Shown piece after piece: positions 33,876 through 44,283 of a DNA stretch of 56,757 bases. The stretch spans positions 1-56,757 of the forward strand of contig JASGMV010000024.1 in NCBI GenBank assembly GCA_030156255.1, in the 5' to 3' direction. The notes below the pieces were generated by a model that was not told where the DNA came from, ran no database searches, and saw nothing but the letters and a program-made list of their open reading frames with translations. The position numbers were made by a program, and so were the translations under genes. Position 1 is the first letter of the stretch; every line of letters begins with the position of its first letter. The stretch comes from Desulfovibrionales bacterium (lineage in GTDB: Bacteria > Desulfobacterota > Desulfovibrionia > Desulfovibrionales > Desulfovibrionaceae).

Positions 33876-35540
33876 CTACCAGGGTTGGTTCCAGGCGAAG
33901 TTCGACGGGGACGGCGCGTTCGGGCAAACATTCGCGGCGCCGCGCATCTGGGCCCAGAACATGGCCGCCTTGGCGTTTTGCTCGATCATGCGATGTACGG
34001 CGCTGTAGCGCTCCAGCCGCCGGACCATGACGGCGATGGGCGTTCGCCCTGCGCCGCCGTCGGCCAGGAGGGCGGCCTTGAGCTGGTGGTAGCGCTCGCC
34101 GAATTCGGCCAACCCGGCCTCGGAGCGGGCGAATTCCGCGGAGCAGGGGGCGTCCGCGGCCTGAAGGAGCTGCAGGGCCGACTCGACGAATCCGGCGCGG
34201 GCCTGTTCGGTTTCGGTCGCACCGGTCTCCGGCTCGTCGCCTTCTTGGCGCGAGAGCTCCAAGGCGAGGTCGGCGGCCGTGGTGTGGTATTGGCAAATGC
34301 GCAGGGCCGCCGGGAGTTTCTGAGCCAGGGCGGCCGGCAGGACCGCCTGCTGAAGGCTTGCGCAAAAGTCTCTGACTGCGGCGATGAGGCTGTCCAGGGC
34401 CTGCTTGTCCGGCTCCAAAAGCCGGCAGGAGGCGCCTTTGGGAGCGAGGACTTCGCGGGCCATGCTCCGGTTGGTCTCCCCGATACGAGCCAACTCCAGC
34501 GCCAGCGCGTCCAGGGCCAGCTCCGGGGCGGCCAGGACGGTCTTGTCCAGATAGCGCGGCGCGCCGGCCTCGTCCCTGACGCGTCCTACCCGGCGCCGCA
34601 GGAAGCGGACGAGCCTCGGAGTCAGCGGCCACATGACGGCCACGCCCAAGACGTTGAACATCGTGTGGAACAGGGCCAGCAGGACGGCCGGTCCGGCGTC
34701 GGGCCCGATGAGAGCGGCCAGTTTTTCCAGCAACGGAAGCATGATCGGCAGCAGGATCAGAGCCGTGGCCGCGGTGACGGCGTTGAATACGACGTGGGCG
34801 GCGGCGACCCGTTTGGCGTTGGCCGTGGCTCCGAGCACGGACAGCGCCGCGGTGGAGGTGGTGCCGAGATTGGCTCCGATGACCGCGGCCGCAGCCGCCG
34901 GCAGGTCCACGAAGCCTCCGGCCGCGGCCGTGAGCACGACGGCCATGGCCGCGCTGGAGCTTTGCATGAGGATGGTCAAGCCGCAGCCCACGCCGAGGAA
35001 AATGAGCACGCTCCAGAATCCGTAACGGCCGAGCTGGTCCAGGGGCAGGCTGGCGCCCAGGCCCTGAAAGGCCTGCTGCAAGATTTCGATGCCGAGAAAA
35101 AAGATGCCGAAGCCGGCCAGAGCCTCGCCCAGAGAAGCGCGCCGGGTTCCCTTGCCCGTGAGCTGCAGGATCATGCCCAAGCCGACCAGGGGCAGGGCCA
35201 GGGCCTTGAGGTCCACGTCCAGACCCACGGCGGCCACGATCCAGCCGGTGACGGTGGTGCCGATGTTGGAGCCGTAGATGACGCCGATGGACTGGGCCAG
35301 GGTGAGCAGGCCGGCGTTCACGAAGCCGATGACGGCCACGGTCACGGCCGACGAGGACTGGACCAGGGCGGTGACGCCGAATCCGGCGACCACGCCGCGC
35401 AGCACCGTGCGCGTCCAGGCGCCCAGGATTTTGCGCAAGGCCTGGCCCGCGGCCAGCTTGAGGCCGTGGGTCATCAAGCCCATGCCCAGGAGGAAAAGCC
35501 CTACGCCTCCGATCAGTGTCGCAGCCAGAGTGATGCTCAT
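33876..35540 (-). CDS. Na+/phosphate cotransporter family protein (NptA/YjbB-like)
   Basis: 554 residues. The N-terminal membrane domain (about 1-320) carries the duplicated NaPi-II signature: VQSSSAVTVAVIGF with YGSNIGTTVTGW, and later MQSSSAAMAVVL with GANLGTTSTAAL. The C-terminal region (about 345-540) is a soluble, helical PhoU-like domain. Such proteins couple phosphate movement, often efflux, to the sodium gradient in the inner membrane. No pst/pho genes are adjacent. An unknown anchored protein follows on the same strand. Confidence 0.88.
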   Translation of the reverse strand: MSITLAATLIGGVGLFLLGMGLMTHGLKLAAGQALRKILGAWTRTVLRGVVAGFGVTALVQSSSAVTVAVIGFVNAGLLTLAQSIGVIYGSNIGTTVTGWIVAAVGLDVDLKALALPLVGLGMILQLTGKGTRRASLGEALAGFGIFFLGIEILQQAFQGLGASLPLDQLGRYGFWSVLIFLGVGCGLTILMQSSSAAMAVVLTAAAGGFVDLPAAAAAVIGANLGTTSTAALSVLGATANAKRVAAAHVVFNAVTAATALILLPIMLPLLEKLAALIGPDAGPAVLLALFHTMFNVLGVAVMWPLTPRLVRFLRRRVGRVRDEAGAPRYLDKTVLAAPELALDALALELARIGETNRSMAREVLAPKGASCRLLEPDKQALDSLIAAVRDFCASLQQAVLPAALAQKLPAALRICQYHTTAADLALELSRQEGDEPETGATETEQARAGFVESALQLLQAADAPCSAEFARSEAGLAEFGERYHQLKAALLADGGAGRTPIAVMVRRLERYSAVHRMIEQNAKAAMFWAQMRGAANVCPNAPSPSNFAWNQPW

Positions 35541-35678
35541 CGGCCTTCTTGAGTTGAGTCCGCCGGAGGGCTCTGTCTATCCTGTACCTTGGGCGAAGGC
35601 AAGGCTATGCCGGCAATCTCGCCGCAGTCGTTGCAAACGCGCCGCGAACTTTTTATGGTGTCGCAACGAGGAGGCGCC

Positions 35679-36347
35679 ATGGCGGCTGAAATCGAGTTTT
35701 CCGTAATCACGCCCACCTGCGGCGAGAGGCCCAAGGGATTGCAGCAGGCTGTGGACAGCGTGGCCGCGGCCGTGGAGGCGGCCGGCGATGCGTTGCCGCC
35801 GGGGGCGGTGGAGATGCTCATCGGCTTCGACGGCGTCAAGGGCGAAAAGCCCCGGGGAGCCGACTTCACGCGCTGCTTCAATTTGCCCCTGGACAACGAC
35901 TACGGCAACGGAATTCGCCGTATTCTGCTCCAGCAGGCCAAAGGCCGGCGGTTGGTTTTCGTGGACGACGACAACGTTCTGGCCCCGGAGGCGTTCCGGG
36001 TGTACCTGCGCCATCCCGACGCCGACCTGATCATCGCGCGCATCGACACGAGCCGCGCATTCCCCGACGCGCCGTATTTGCCGGTGGATGACGGAGGCCC
36101 CTCGCTGGTGCGCCAGAACAACGTGGACCCGCTGTGCCTGTGCGTTTCCCGGGAGCTGGCCGTCGTGCGTTGCGGGGGGTGGCGTTATACGAATTATGTG
36201 GCCGACTATCTGGCCATCCGGGACTTCGACCGCCGCTCCCGTTCAACCGTTATTCTGACCGACGTCGTGGGCGTGTACGATGCGGGCCGTGGGCTGGACG
36301 ACCAATCCTCGACCACGCGCAGGATGCTCACCAGGGAGTCGGGGTAA
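35679..36347 (+). CDS. Family 2-like glycosyltransferase (short)
   Basis: 222 residues from the ATG at 35679, which has AGGAGG just upstream; the frame is open back to 35589 but earlier starts lack a site. The GT-A pattern is visible: FSVITPTCGERPKGLQQAVD at the start, and RRLVFVDDDNVLAPEAF as the DxD metal/nucleotide-sugar site (about 88-104). CVSRELAVVRCGGWR follows. There is no membrane anchor. The donor and acceptor are unknown. It stands between divergent and convergent neighbours and is probably monocistronic. Confidence 0.7.
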   Translation: MAAEIEFSVITPTCGERPKGLQQAVDSVAAAVEAAGDALPPGAVEMLIGFDGVKGEKPRGADFTRCFNLPLDNDYGNGIRRILLQQAKGRRLVFVDDDNVLAPEAFRVYLRHPDADLIIARIDTSRAFPDAPYLPVDDGGPSLVRQNNVDPLCLCVSRELAVVRCGGWRYTNYVADYLAIRDFDRRSRSTVILTDVVGVYDAGRGLDDQSSTTRRMLTRESG

Positions 36348-36417
36348 AGCAACTGTAGCTTGATAAAAGCTGGAGAAAGGGGGCGGCCGGCTTCGTCGAT
36401 GCCGGATGCCGCGTCAG

Positions 36418-36855
36418 TTAGTCTCCACCGGACTTGCGCAGGTAGTCTCCCACGGCTTCCTTGAGCGATTCCGCCGCCAGATGCGCGCAGTGCCGGTCGT
36501 CTTCCGGGAAGTCTCCCAGAACGTCCAGAATGGTTTGGCCGCTGAAGTCGGCCAGTTCGTCCGGCGTCTTGCCGTGGGCCAATTCCGCTGCGAAGGAGGC
36601 GCAGATTTGACTGGAGGCGCAACCGTCCGTCAGATAGGACGCCTGGGACACCGCGCCGTCCTCGAAACGCAGGAAGATCATGATGGTGTCGCCGCAGGAG
36701 CCGCTCACCTTGCTGGTCCCGTGGGGATTTTTCAGGGGGCCGACGAACTTCGGTTCGCGCCAGCGCTGGTAACCCGTGGGGCCGTAGCGCTTTTCCGCGT
36801 CTTCGTTGATCTGGCGCTGCAAACCGTCCAGGTAGGTTTCAAGCTTGTCGGGCAT
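36418..36855 (-). CDS. IscU/NifU-N-like iron-sulfur cluster scaffold
   Basis: 145 residues. The IscU/NifU N-terminal signatures are GSCGDTIMIFLRF (Cys54), LTDGCASSQICASFAAELAHG (Cys79, also Cys85) and DDRHCAHLAAES (Cys123). The three conserved cysteines assemble a transient Fe-S cluster. The ATG follows the stop of the oxidase gene by two bases, so translation is coupled in the operon activase - oxidase - scaffold. No cysteine desulfurase is adjacent, so it is not a full isc operon; it may serve the Fe-S activase upstream (inference). Confidence 0.85.
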   Translation of the reverse strand: MPDKLETYLDGLQRQINEDAEKRYGPTGYQRWREPKFVGPLKNPHGTSKVSGSCGDTIMIFLRFEDGAVSQASYLTDGCASSQICASFAAELAHGKTPDELADFSGQTILDVLGDFPEDDRHCAHLAAESLKEAVGDYLRKSGGD

Positions 36856-36857
36856 CG

Positions 36858-38066
36858 TTAGCTCTTGGAGGTTGTGGTGGAGGCCAACTCGTCGGCCGCC
36901 AGCTTGGCGAAGGTCATGGATGACGTGAAGGCCGGAGAAATGGCGTTGAGCACGTGCAGGCTGTTTTCGCCGCGTTCGATCAGAAAGTCCATCACGAGTT
37001 CGCCGGTTTTCAGGTCCACCAGTTGGGGCCGGATGCCGGCCTTGGAGCAATGGACCAGATCGCCTTTGGAAAGGGACGGGACCAGCGCTTTGGCGTCGCG
37101 GAAGAAACTGCCGGACACCCGGCGCACGACCTCTTCTTTGGCTGCGGCCCGGTACTTGGGATTGATGACGACCAGGCGCAGGTTGCGGACCAGGATCAGG
37201 GCCGACTCGGCGGACAGGCCCTCGAAGGGGTGATAGTTCTCCCGGCCGAACACCGGCTGGGCCGTCGGTCCGGCGTAGACCGCGCCGGAGACGCCGCGGG
37301 TCAGGTGGACGCCGAGAAAGGGGTTGCGGATGTCCGGCGTGGGGTAGATGGAGCCGCGGACCAGATGGGTTTTCTCGTCGCGCAATTTCTCGTAGCCGCC
37401 CATGAACGGCATCAGCGCGTAGCCCTGGCCCAGGCCGAACATCCGGGCCACGACGTCGGCGTAGGCGCCGGCCGCGTTGATGAAGGTTCGAAACTCCACG
37501 GGGCCGTCCGTGGTCGCAAGGACATTGGGCTTGTCCCGGCCGATGGCGCTGACGCCCATCATGAAGCGAACCTTGCCCGTGGCGGCCAGGCTCTTTTGGA
37601 GTTCCTGCAGAATGGCCTTGGGGTCCACCACCGCGGTGTGGGGCGAATGGATGGCCCGTTGCGTGGTGGCGGCGTAGGGCTCTATTTCATGCAGCTCCTT
37701 TTCGTCGATGATGCGGGTTCCGGCGCCGTTGGCCGTGGCCCGCCGGTGCAGTTCGTCCAATGTGGGCAGCTCCTCCGGGGTCTTGGCCACGATGACCTTG
37801 CCGTAGGGCTGATAGGGCAGGCCGCGCTCCTTGCAAAAGTCGCGCATGAGGAAATTGCCCTGGATGCACAGTTTGGCTTTCAGGGTGCCCGGAGAGTAGT
37901 ACACGCCGGCGTGGAGCACGCCGGAGTTGCGGCCCGAGGCGTGCAGGCCCAGGGCGTGTTCCTTTTCGAGAACGAGAATGTCGTCTGCGCCGCGTGAGAG
38001 AAGTTCGCGAGCCAGGGTGAGGCCGGTGACGCCGGCCCCGCAAATGACGATTTGGGCGTTTTGCAT
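36858..38066 (-). CDS. lhgO: L-2-hydroxyglutarate oxidase/dehydrogenase
   Basis: 402 residues from the ATG at 38064-38066. LhgO oxidises L-2-hydroxyglutarate to 2-oxoglutarate with FAD and feeds electrons to the quinone pool or another acceptor. The Rossmann FAD motif is IVICGAGVTGLTLARELLSR at the start. The DAO-family signatures follow: LHASGRNSGVLHAGVYY, HTAVVDPKAI, INAAGAYADVVARMFG, and GLRP-like KAGIRPQLVD near the end. The 8-9 base overlap or spacing with the activase gene upstream and the scaffold gene downstream shows an operon. Confidence 0.88.
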   Translation of the reverse strand: MQNAQIVICGAGVTGLTLARELLSRGADDILVLEKEHALGLHASGRNSGVLHAGVYYSPGTLKAKLCIQGNFLMRDFCKERGLPYQPYGKVIVAKTPEELPTLDELHRRATANGAGTRIIDEKELHEIEPYAATTQRAIHSPHTAVVDPKAILQELQKSLAATGKVRFMMGVSAIGRDKPNVLATTDGPVEFRTFINAAGAYADVVARMFGLGQGYALMPFMGGYEKLRDEKTHLVRGSIYPTPDIRNPFLGVHLTRGVSGAVYAGPTAQPVFGRENYHPFEGLSAESALILVRNLRLVVINPKYRAAAKEEVVRRVSGSFFRDAKALVPSLSKGDLVHCSKAGIRPQLVDLKTGELVMDFLIERGENSLHVLNAISPAFTSSMTFAKLAADELASTTTSKS

Positions 38067-38071
38067 GTTCG

Positions 38072-41000
38072 TCAACCTTGAATCATGGCGTCATGGAGTC
38101 GCTGGGCCTGGAGGACAAACGCCTCCAGTCTCGCTTCGATGAGTTGGGGGAAAGGATTGCCGTCGGTTTCGATGGCCAGGAAGGGGAGCTTGCTGTCTTT
38201 CTCCAGGATCTGGCGGGCGCCGGGGAGCTTGAGCTTTCGCGGCGCTGTCCTCCGCACCTGCTCCGTCGTGAACGTCTCGTTCAGGACGGCTTCCGCCACC
38301 CGGGAGGGCATACAGCCAAAGGGGCCGATGGAGATGATACCGCAGGTCGGTTCTAAAATTTCATGGAAGGCCGCGCCCACGGTCAGGATGGCCTCTCCGG
38401 TGAGTTTGGGGGAGATGAAGCGCGCGCCCTCCTTGACGATGTGGGACGCGGGCGGCTCATGGGGATGGATGAGCCCGCAACGGACCATCTTGCTGCGGAT
38501 GCGCGCCTCGAAATAGCGTTTGTAGGCCAGCCTGATCCACATGCCGGAGGTCGGCCTTCCTTCGATGCTCTTTTTATTAAGGTAATCTGTGTACTTGACC
38601 CACTCGGAAACCTTGGACGTGCGAACCGCGAACCCTCGTTGGGCCAGGCGCTCGATGAGCCGCTGCCGTGACAACGGGTCGTGCCGTACGTAGATTTCCC
38701 CCACCAGCGTGATTTTGGGCAGGTCCTTGTACGGCGTGCGCATGGGGACGGCCTGAAGCTTGGCGGCGCTGCGGTTCAGGGTGCGGCCGAAGGTTTTCCA
38801 GTCTTTGGAGACGTTCCGGCGGATGTCGGACAGGACTTCCGAAAATACGCCCAGGGCTTGGGGGACGTCTGCGGCGCCGGCCAGCAAGCTGGAGTGGACC
38901 TCCTCCATGATGTCCCCCACGACGATGGACTGCCAGACTTTGAGCATGACCTTGTCCGAGAGTCCGCTGTAGCCATTGACGGAATTGGGAGCGAACACGG
39001 CGGCGTTCTTGAAGTCGTGCAGGGCGATGGTTCGGGACGAGAAGACGTTGTATTGGCCGAATCGGCAAGGACCCACGGCGCTGGGCATGAGGTAGACGCT
39101 GACCTCCTCCGGGTCGCGGTTGCGCAGGTGGTGGATCATGGAGCCGATGGTCAGCTGTAGCGGCAGGCATTCCTTGCAGGAGGAGTTGCCGCGCCCGATT
39201 TTGAGTTGCTCTTCGTCGGCCGGAGGGATCACTTCGGCCCGGATGCCTCCGCTGGCCAGGGATTGCGCCAGAATGGGCGTTCCGTACGTTCCCATGGACG
39301 GCACGAGCAGGACCACGCGTTCGTGTGTCAGCGGCAGCCATTGCCCGGTGTCCGTGGTCACCCCGAGTTGTCCGTTGGCGCCCGTGAGCTTGGACAGGTT
39401 GTCCGCGGGCCTGCGGGGCTTGCCCACGGCGGCGCCGAGGCGCCGGGAGGCCTCGGCGATGTCCAGAAAGGCTTCGATGCGCGTTTCCAGGCCGGCGTCG
39501 GCCGTGTGGCTGTCCAACTCCAGGGTCAAGGAGGGTTTCTTGCCCATGGAGTCGCGGAAATAGCTTAGAATGAAGGAGTCCGGCCCGCAGGAGAAGTTGG
39601 TGATGTAGCAGCCGAAAAGTTGGGGATGCCTCGCCGTGAACCGCGCGGCCTGCAGGTTGGCCCGACCCAGGCCCCAGTACATGTTTTGACCCTGCGGCAG
39701 CTCTTCGTTTTCATAGGGAAGCGCGTCGAAGGGAATGATGAGCTTGCCCCGCGTGGCGAACTTGGCCGGCACGGCCTTGTTGGCGTCGGACGCAAAGGCG
39801 TTGTACGGCCGTCCGAACTGGACCACGGCGAACTCGTCCGGGTTGTCGGCCAGCCGGGCCAGGGCCTGCTCGCCCATCTGCTTGAGCCGGCGCTGGAAAT
39901 CCTTTTGGGCGGCGACGGCCTTTTGGAAGGCCCGTCCCGCATCGGCTTTTGCTGCGCCCAACTCGAGCGCTACGCCGTTCAGGACGGGCTCGGATTCCTC
40001 AAGGCCGCTTCTCATGTCGATGACCGGGAACAGGGCCTTCGACCCCCAGTTCAGAATTTCGGGGAAGGCCGTGCGCAGATAGTAGGACTCCCCCTGAACC
40101 AGGACGCAGGCGCACGAGGCGTCTTCCGTTTTTTCGGTCGGCAGGGAGCGCAGGTGCGGCAGGAAGAGGTAGTCGGGGGTCTTGTCCAGAAGGTTCTTGG
40201 CGAACCCGTGGGACAATTCGCCGGGGAAGCAGAAGGCCGAGCCGCGCTGCTCCACACCCAAGGGGTCGCAGACGTCCGGCAAGACCACGTCCAGGCCCAG
40301 TTCGTCGAAGTAGGCCTCGAAAAACGGCAGATAGGTGTAGATAAGGTAGGAGCGGTTCAGGCCGATGGTCGGACGCTGGCCCGAGGGCGGACCGGCGCAG
40401 TCCATGACCATTCGTTCGCGGACTTCGACCAGGTTGAGGCTGGCCGCGTCCACCTGTTTGCGTCGAACCACGTTCTCGTAGCGGTTGCAGATCCCGCCGA
40501 AAGGATAGGTCTTGCCTTCGATGACGATGCGCGCGATTTCGCAGTTGCGGTCGCAACGCTCGCGTCCGCCTTTGCAACGGAACGGCTCCTTGTAGCTGAC
40601 TTCGCGGGCGGCCAGACGGTTCAGGTCGAAGCGCTGCTCGGCCATGAGCCCGGCGTCCAGGCGGTGCTTGACCTCCAGAGCCACGCCGAAGGCGCCCATC
40701 AGTCCTGGCTCGGGCGGCACCACGATGCGTTTGCCGGTCAGGGCGGCCATGGCCGCGGGCACGGCCTTGTTGTAACAGACGCCGCCCTGCATGAAGATGC
40801 GCCCGCCCATGGGCCGGGCGCCTTTGACCCTGTTCGCGTAGTTCATGCAGATGGAGTAGACGAGCCCGGCCACGATGTCGGCCAGGGGCAGTCCCTCCTG
40901 GGTCGCGATCTTGATGTCCGAACTGATGAAGGCCGCGCATTGGTCGTTGAAATTCGGGGGGCGCTGGCCCTGGTAGGCCAAATCCCCGATGTCCTCCATG

Positions 41001-42334
41001 GCCACGCCCAGAGTTTCTCTGGCCGATTCCTCCAAAAACGATCCGGTCCCCGCGCTGCAGGCTTCGTTCATGGCGTAGTCGCACGGGACGCCGTTCTGGA
41101 TGGAGGTGTACTTGGCGTCCTGGCCGCCGATCTCGAAGATGGTCTCGACTTTGGGGTCGAAGTGCACCGCGGCCGTGGCGTGGGCGATGATTTCGTTGAT
41201 CACGCCTACGGTCCCGGCGTGCAGCCCGGCGATAGCCCGGCCCGAGCCGGTGACGCCGAGCCCGACGATCTCCACCGGGACGTCGAGCTGGCCGCTCAGG
41301 CTGGCGTAGACGTTGCGCGAGGCGCCCACGGGATCGCCCATGGTGCGCAAATATTCTGCGGCCAGAATGGCCTTGTCCGAGTCGCGCAGGATCACGCCCT
41401 TGGTGGTGGTGGACCCCACGTCCAGACCGACGATGACCCGGTCTCCCGGCCGGGCTTCGGAGCGCGGGTGCGACTTGAAGGCGACTCTGTCCTTGAATTC
41501 TCCCAGGGGCTTTAAAAAAGAAAAGCTGGCGTCGTGGTCCTTGAAAATGCCGTCCAGGCCAGGGAAGGCGGGCGGGTCGGCTTCGAGCGCCCAGAGCGCC
41601 GCGCCCAGGGCTTCGGCGTACGGAGCTTCCTCCGGGATCACGAGGCCCGGCAGCTCCTGTTTCAGATAGTGGACCATGAAGGCGTTGGACGCGCATCCTC
41701 CGGTGAGGACGCAGCCGTCCTTGGGCAGTTTTTTGAGCAGCTCCAGGCATTTTTCGGCCATCATTCTGGCCAACCCCGCCACCACGTGGGGCCGCGGCAC
41801 GCCTTTGTTCAGTGCGTGCGTGCAGTCACTCTTGCAGAACACCGAACAGCGGCCCGAAACCCGGTGCGCCGGGGCTTTGACGTCCATGGACGCCAAATCG
41901 TCCAGGCGCATGTCCATGCGCGAGAGCTGCTGCAGCAGAAATTCGCCGGTGCCCGAGGCGCATTTGTTGCCGGTATGGATGGACTGGATGCGGCCCTGCG
42001 CGTCCAGGCGGTAGACCAGAAAGGTTTCGCCGCCCGCGCTGATGACGGTCTTTTGGCGCTCGCCTTCGGGGAAGATATACGCCATGGCCAGCTCCACGGC
42101 CTCGGGTTCGGAGATCGAAGGCAGGGAGAGTAGATTGCGGAATTTCCGGCCGGTGGCCGCCACCTTGAGCGAGGCAAGGTCTTCCACTTCCCGGAGCATC
42201 TTCAGCAGCACGCCCCTGGAGTCTCCCTCGTGGGAGCGAACCCGGCGGTCGACGACAACCGGCCCGTTTTCAGTACGACGAAGGCGCGCCATCTTGATGC
42301 TGGATGCGCCGATGCAGATTCCCAAGCTTTCCAT
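38072..42334 (-). CDS. Acyl-CoA dehydratase activase-related protein (BadF/HgdC-type ATPase with DUF2229)
   Basis: 1420 residues, the long form found in anaerobes. It has two actin-like ATPase halves. The N-terminal one covers 1-260 ([40 protein letters not shown], with Cys125, 163, 167, 171). The second starts at about 300 ([48 protein letters not shown]). From about 640 follow DUF2229 and an HgdB-like dehydratase-related region. HgdC proteins use ATP and a bridging [4Fe-4S] cluster to inject an electron into 2-hydroxyacyl-CoA dehydratases. Whether this long form does so is not proven, and no separate dehydratase subunits lie nearby. It heads the operon with lhgO and the IscU-like gene. GGGAGG precedes the ATG. 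Confidence 0.88.
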   Translation of the reverse strand: MESLGICIGASSIKMARLRRTENGPVVVDRRVRSHEGDSRGVLLKMLREVEDLASLKVAATGRKFRNLLSLPSISEPEAVELAMAYIFPEGERQKTVISAGGETFLVYRLDAQGRIQSIHTGNKCASGTGEFLLQQLSRMDMRLDDLASMDVKAPAHRVSGRCSVFCKSDCTHALNKGVPRPHVVAGLARMMAEKCLELLKKLPKDGCVLTGGCASNAFMVHYLKQELPGLVIPEEAPYAEALGAALWALEADPPAFPGLDGIFKDHDASFSFLKPLGEFKDRVAFKSHPRSEARPGDRVIVGLDVGSTTTKGVILRDSDKAILAAEYLRTMGDPVGASRNVYASLSGQLDVPVEIVGLGVTGSGRAIAGLHAGTVGVINEIIAHATAAVHFDPKVETIFEIGGQDAKYTSIQNGVPCDYAMNEACSAGTGSFLEESARETLGVAMEDIGDLAYQGQRPPNFNDQCAAFISSDIKIATQEGLPLADIVAGLVYSICMNYANRVKGARPMGGRIFMQGGVCYNKAVPAAMAALTGKRIVVPPEPGLMGAFGVALEVKHRLDAGLMAEQRFDLNRLAAREVSYKEPFRCKGGRERCDRNCEIARIVIEGKTYPFGGICNRYENVVRRKQVDAASLNLVEVRERMVMDCAGPPSGQRPTIGLNRSYLIYTYLPFFEAYFDELGLDVVLPDVCDPLGVEQRGSAFCFPGELSHGFAKNLLDKTPDYLFLPHLRSLPTEKTEDASCACVLVQGESYYLRTAFPEILNWGSKALFPVIDMRSGLEESEPVLNGVALELGAAKADAGRAFQKAVAAQKDFQRRLKQMGEQALARLADNPDEFAVVQFGRPYNAFASDANKAVPAKFATRGKLIIPFDALPYENEELPQGQNMYWGLGRANLQAARFTARHPQLFGCYITNFSCGPDSFILSYFRDSMGKKPSLTLELDSHTADAGLETRIEAFLDIAEASRRLGAAVGKPRRPADNLSKLTGANGQLGVTTDTGQWLPLTHERVVLLVPSMGTYGTPILAQSLASGGIRAEVIPPADEEQLKIGRGNSSCKECLPLQLTIGSMIHHLRNRDPEEVSVYLMPSAVGPCRFGQYNVFSSRTIALHDFKNAAVFAPNSVNGYSGLSDKVMLKVWQSIVVGDIMEEVHSSLLAGAADVPQALGVFSEVLSDIRRNVSKDWKTFGRTLNRSAAKLQAVPMRTPYKDLPKITLVGEIYVRHDPLSRQRLIERLAQRGFAVRTSKVSEWVKYTDYLNKKSIEGRPTSGMWIRLAYKRYFEARIRSKMVRCGLIHPHEPPASHIVKEGARFISPKLTGEAILTVGAAFHEILEPTCGIISIGPFGCMPSRVAEAVLNETFTTEQVRRTAPRKLKLPGARQILEKDSKLPFLAIETDGNPFPQLIEARLEAFVLQAQRLHDAMIQG

Positions 42335-42493
42335 CTACGATCCCGACCTCCCGCGTCTTATCCTATAATGATCCGACGCATTTGGAAAGGCTTTGAGCGC
42401 GGCGAAAGCGGTTTCGGACGGGAAAGCTTGCCATTGCCGGCGCAAAGCCTTACAGATTCGGCGGTTCATACGACTTTAACCTTCTCTCCCCCC

Positions 42494-43276
42494 ATGCTGC
42501 AATATCCCAATATCGATCCGGTGATTTTCAAGATCGGCCCGCTGTCCTTGCATTGGTATGGTCTTGCCTATGCGGCGGGATTCATTTCCGCGTACTTTTT
42601 GGCTGCGCGGCGCGTCAAGCGTCTGCTGCCGGATTGGACCGACCAGGACGTCAGCGGCCTGGTGATGCATCTGGTGGCAGGCGTCGTCCTGGGCGCTAGG
42701 CTGGGCTATGTCCTATTTTATGACTTCTCCTGGTTTCTAAGCCATCCTTGGGATATCGTCGCGGTCTGGAAGGGCGGCATGTCCTTCCACGGCGGATTGA
42801 TCGGCGTCATCGTCGGCGTCTGGATTTTCGCCCGCAGAGCCAAGAAGTCTTTCCTGCGCGCCACGGACCTCATCGCCCCGCTTGCGCCCATTGGCCTGTT
42901 TTGCGGCAGAATCGCCAACTTCATCAATGGCGAACTGTGGGGCCGGGCCACGACGGCGCCGTGGGGCATGGTCTTCCCGGGCGCGGGCCCCTTGCCGCGG
43001 CATCCATCCCAGTTGTACGAAGCCCTGCTGGAAGGCGTGGTCCTGTTCACGGTGTTGTGGACGTATTCCCGCAAGCTGCGTTCTCCGGGCAAGGCCTCAG
43101 GGTTGTTTCTGGTTTTGTACGGCTGCTTTCGTTTCTCCGTGGAGTTCGTGCGCCAGCCCGACGCCCAGCTCGGCTTTATCGCCTTCGGCTGGTTGACCAT
43201 GGGCCAGATCCTGTGCCTGCCCATGATCCTGCTCGGCGGATATTTGCTGGCCACGGCCCATCGCCGGGCGGGATGA
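42494..43276 (+). CDS. lgt: Prolipoprotein diacylglyceryl transferase
   Basis: 260 residues with about seven membrane spans. Lgt transfers a diacylglyceryl group from phosphatidylglycerol to the lipobox cysteine of prelipoproteins in the inner membrane. The signatures are intact: [11 protein letters not shown] (with the His essential in E. coli), [32 protein letters not shown], and [10 protein letters not shown]. The start [19 protein letters not shown] agrees with family starts, although the ribosome site is not obvious. It is convergent with a divergent paralogue starting at 44057. Confidence 0.95.
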   Translation: MLQYPNIDPVIFKIGPLSLHWYGLAYAAGFISAYFLAARRVKRLLPDWTDQDVSGLVMHLVAGVVLGARLGYVLFYDFSWFLSHPWDIVAVWKGGMSFHGGLIGVIVGVWIFARRAKKSFLRATDLIAPLAPIGLFCGRIANFINGELWGRATTAPWGMVFPGAGPLPRHPSQLYEALLEGVVLFTVLWTYSRKLRSPGKASGLFLVLYGCFRFSVEFVRQPDAQLGFIAFGWLTMGQILCLPMILLGGYLLATAHRRAG

Positions 43277-43289
43277 TGCGTCGGCCGCT

Positions 43290-44057
43290 TTATTCCCTGA
43301 ACCTCGTCCCTAACATCAACAGCCAAAGCCCCAGCGCCATGAGGGGCAGGCTGAGCCATTGGCTCACGGAGAATCCGAGCAGGAATTCTCCGCGGAAGTC
43401 GGCGCGCTGGAACTCCACCAGGATGCGCGCGATGGGGTAGAGAATCAGGAAGATCGCCGCGGACAGGCCCGGGAAGCGGAGCCTGGGCAGGCCGCGTTCG
43501 CAGAAGATGATCAGTAGAAACACGATGAAGGCCGCAGCGCTCAGATAGAGCTGGGTCGGGGCCAGGGGAACGCCCGCCGGCGCCACGGCGCCTTGGGGGA
43601 AGACCACGGCCCATGGCGAATCGGACGCAACGCCGTAACAGCAGCCGCGGGCGAAACAGGCCAGCCGCGCCACGACGAAAACCAACGCTATGGGCGCGGC
43701 CAAGGCGTCGGCCGTGAGCAGGACGGGCAGTTTTTTGACCGCGATGAAGACCGCCGCCGAGATCAAGGCGAAGAACAATCCGCCGTAGGCCACGAATCCG
43801 CCTTTCCAGAACTGGAAGATCGCCATAGGGTGCGCCAGATAGTAGCCCGGCAGTTCGAAGATGACGTGAAAGAGCCGAAAGCCGATGAGGGCGCAGACGT
43901 ACATGACCAGGAGCAGGTTGGAGAAATCCCGAGCCCTTTCGGGCATCAGGCGCCTGGCGCGGCTCGGTCCGTAGAACAACGGGATGGCCAGGGCCAAGGC
44001 CATGAGGGTGAAGTAGCTGTCCAGCCGGAGGGGGCCGAGGTGTATTTCCGGGAACAT
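43290..44057 (-). CDS. Divergent Lgt-family membrane protein
   Basis: 255 residues from the ATG at 44055-44057, with multiple membrane spans. The overall plan follows Lgt: MFPEIHLGPLRLDSYFTLMA, FWKGGFVAYGGLFFALISAA, PWAVVFPQGAV, PLAPTQLYLS, and ARILVEFQRADFRG. Key positions differ from the authentic Lgt next door: HGGL is YGGL, and [14 protein letters not shown] is ARLACFARGCCYGV. The catalytic His and the NFINGE segment are thus missing. It may be an acyl or glyceryl transferase with another acceptor, or a non-catalytic relative. It ends 13 bases from the end of lgt, tail to tail, so the pair may have arisen by local duplication, but they have diverged far. Confidence 0.75.
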   Translation of the reverse strand: MFPEIHLGPLRLDSYFTLMALALAIPLFYGPSRARRLMPERARDFSNLLLVMYVCALIGFRLFHVIFELPGYYLAHPMAIFQFWKGGFVAYGGLFFALISAAVFIAVKKLPVLLTADALAAPIALVFVVARLACFARGCCYGVASDSPWAVVFPQGAVAPAGVPLAPTQLYLSAAAFIVFLLIIFCERGLPRLRFPGLSAAIFLILYPIARILVEFQRADFRGEFLLGFSVSQWLSLPLMALGLWLLMLGTRFRE

Positions 44058-44283
44058 GGCGCTCGCGATGTCTGGGTATGGGGTCAAGCGCGGCGCGGGA
44101 CACTCCGGCCGGCCTCGACGCAATGAACGCGAACATACAGAAAAGCCTCCTATTCGTCGAGGCGCAGGCGGGAGAACCGGCGTGTTTTTTTAAGCGGCGG
44201 GCGAGGTTGCCCTATAGACCGGCGGGGGAGAGAGATGTTATCGTATGCCGCCGGCCAGGTTAAACGGGCCGCGAGGAGCGAGC

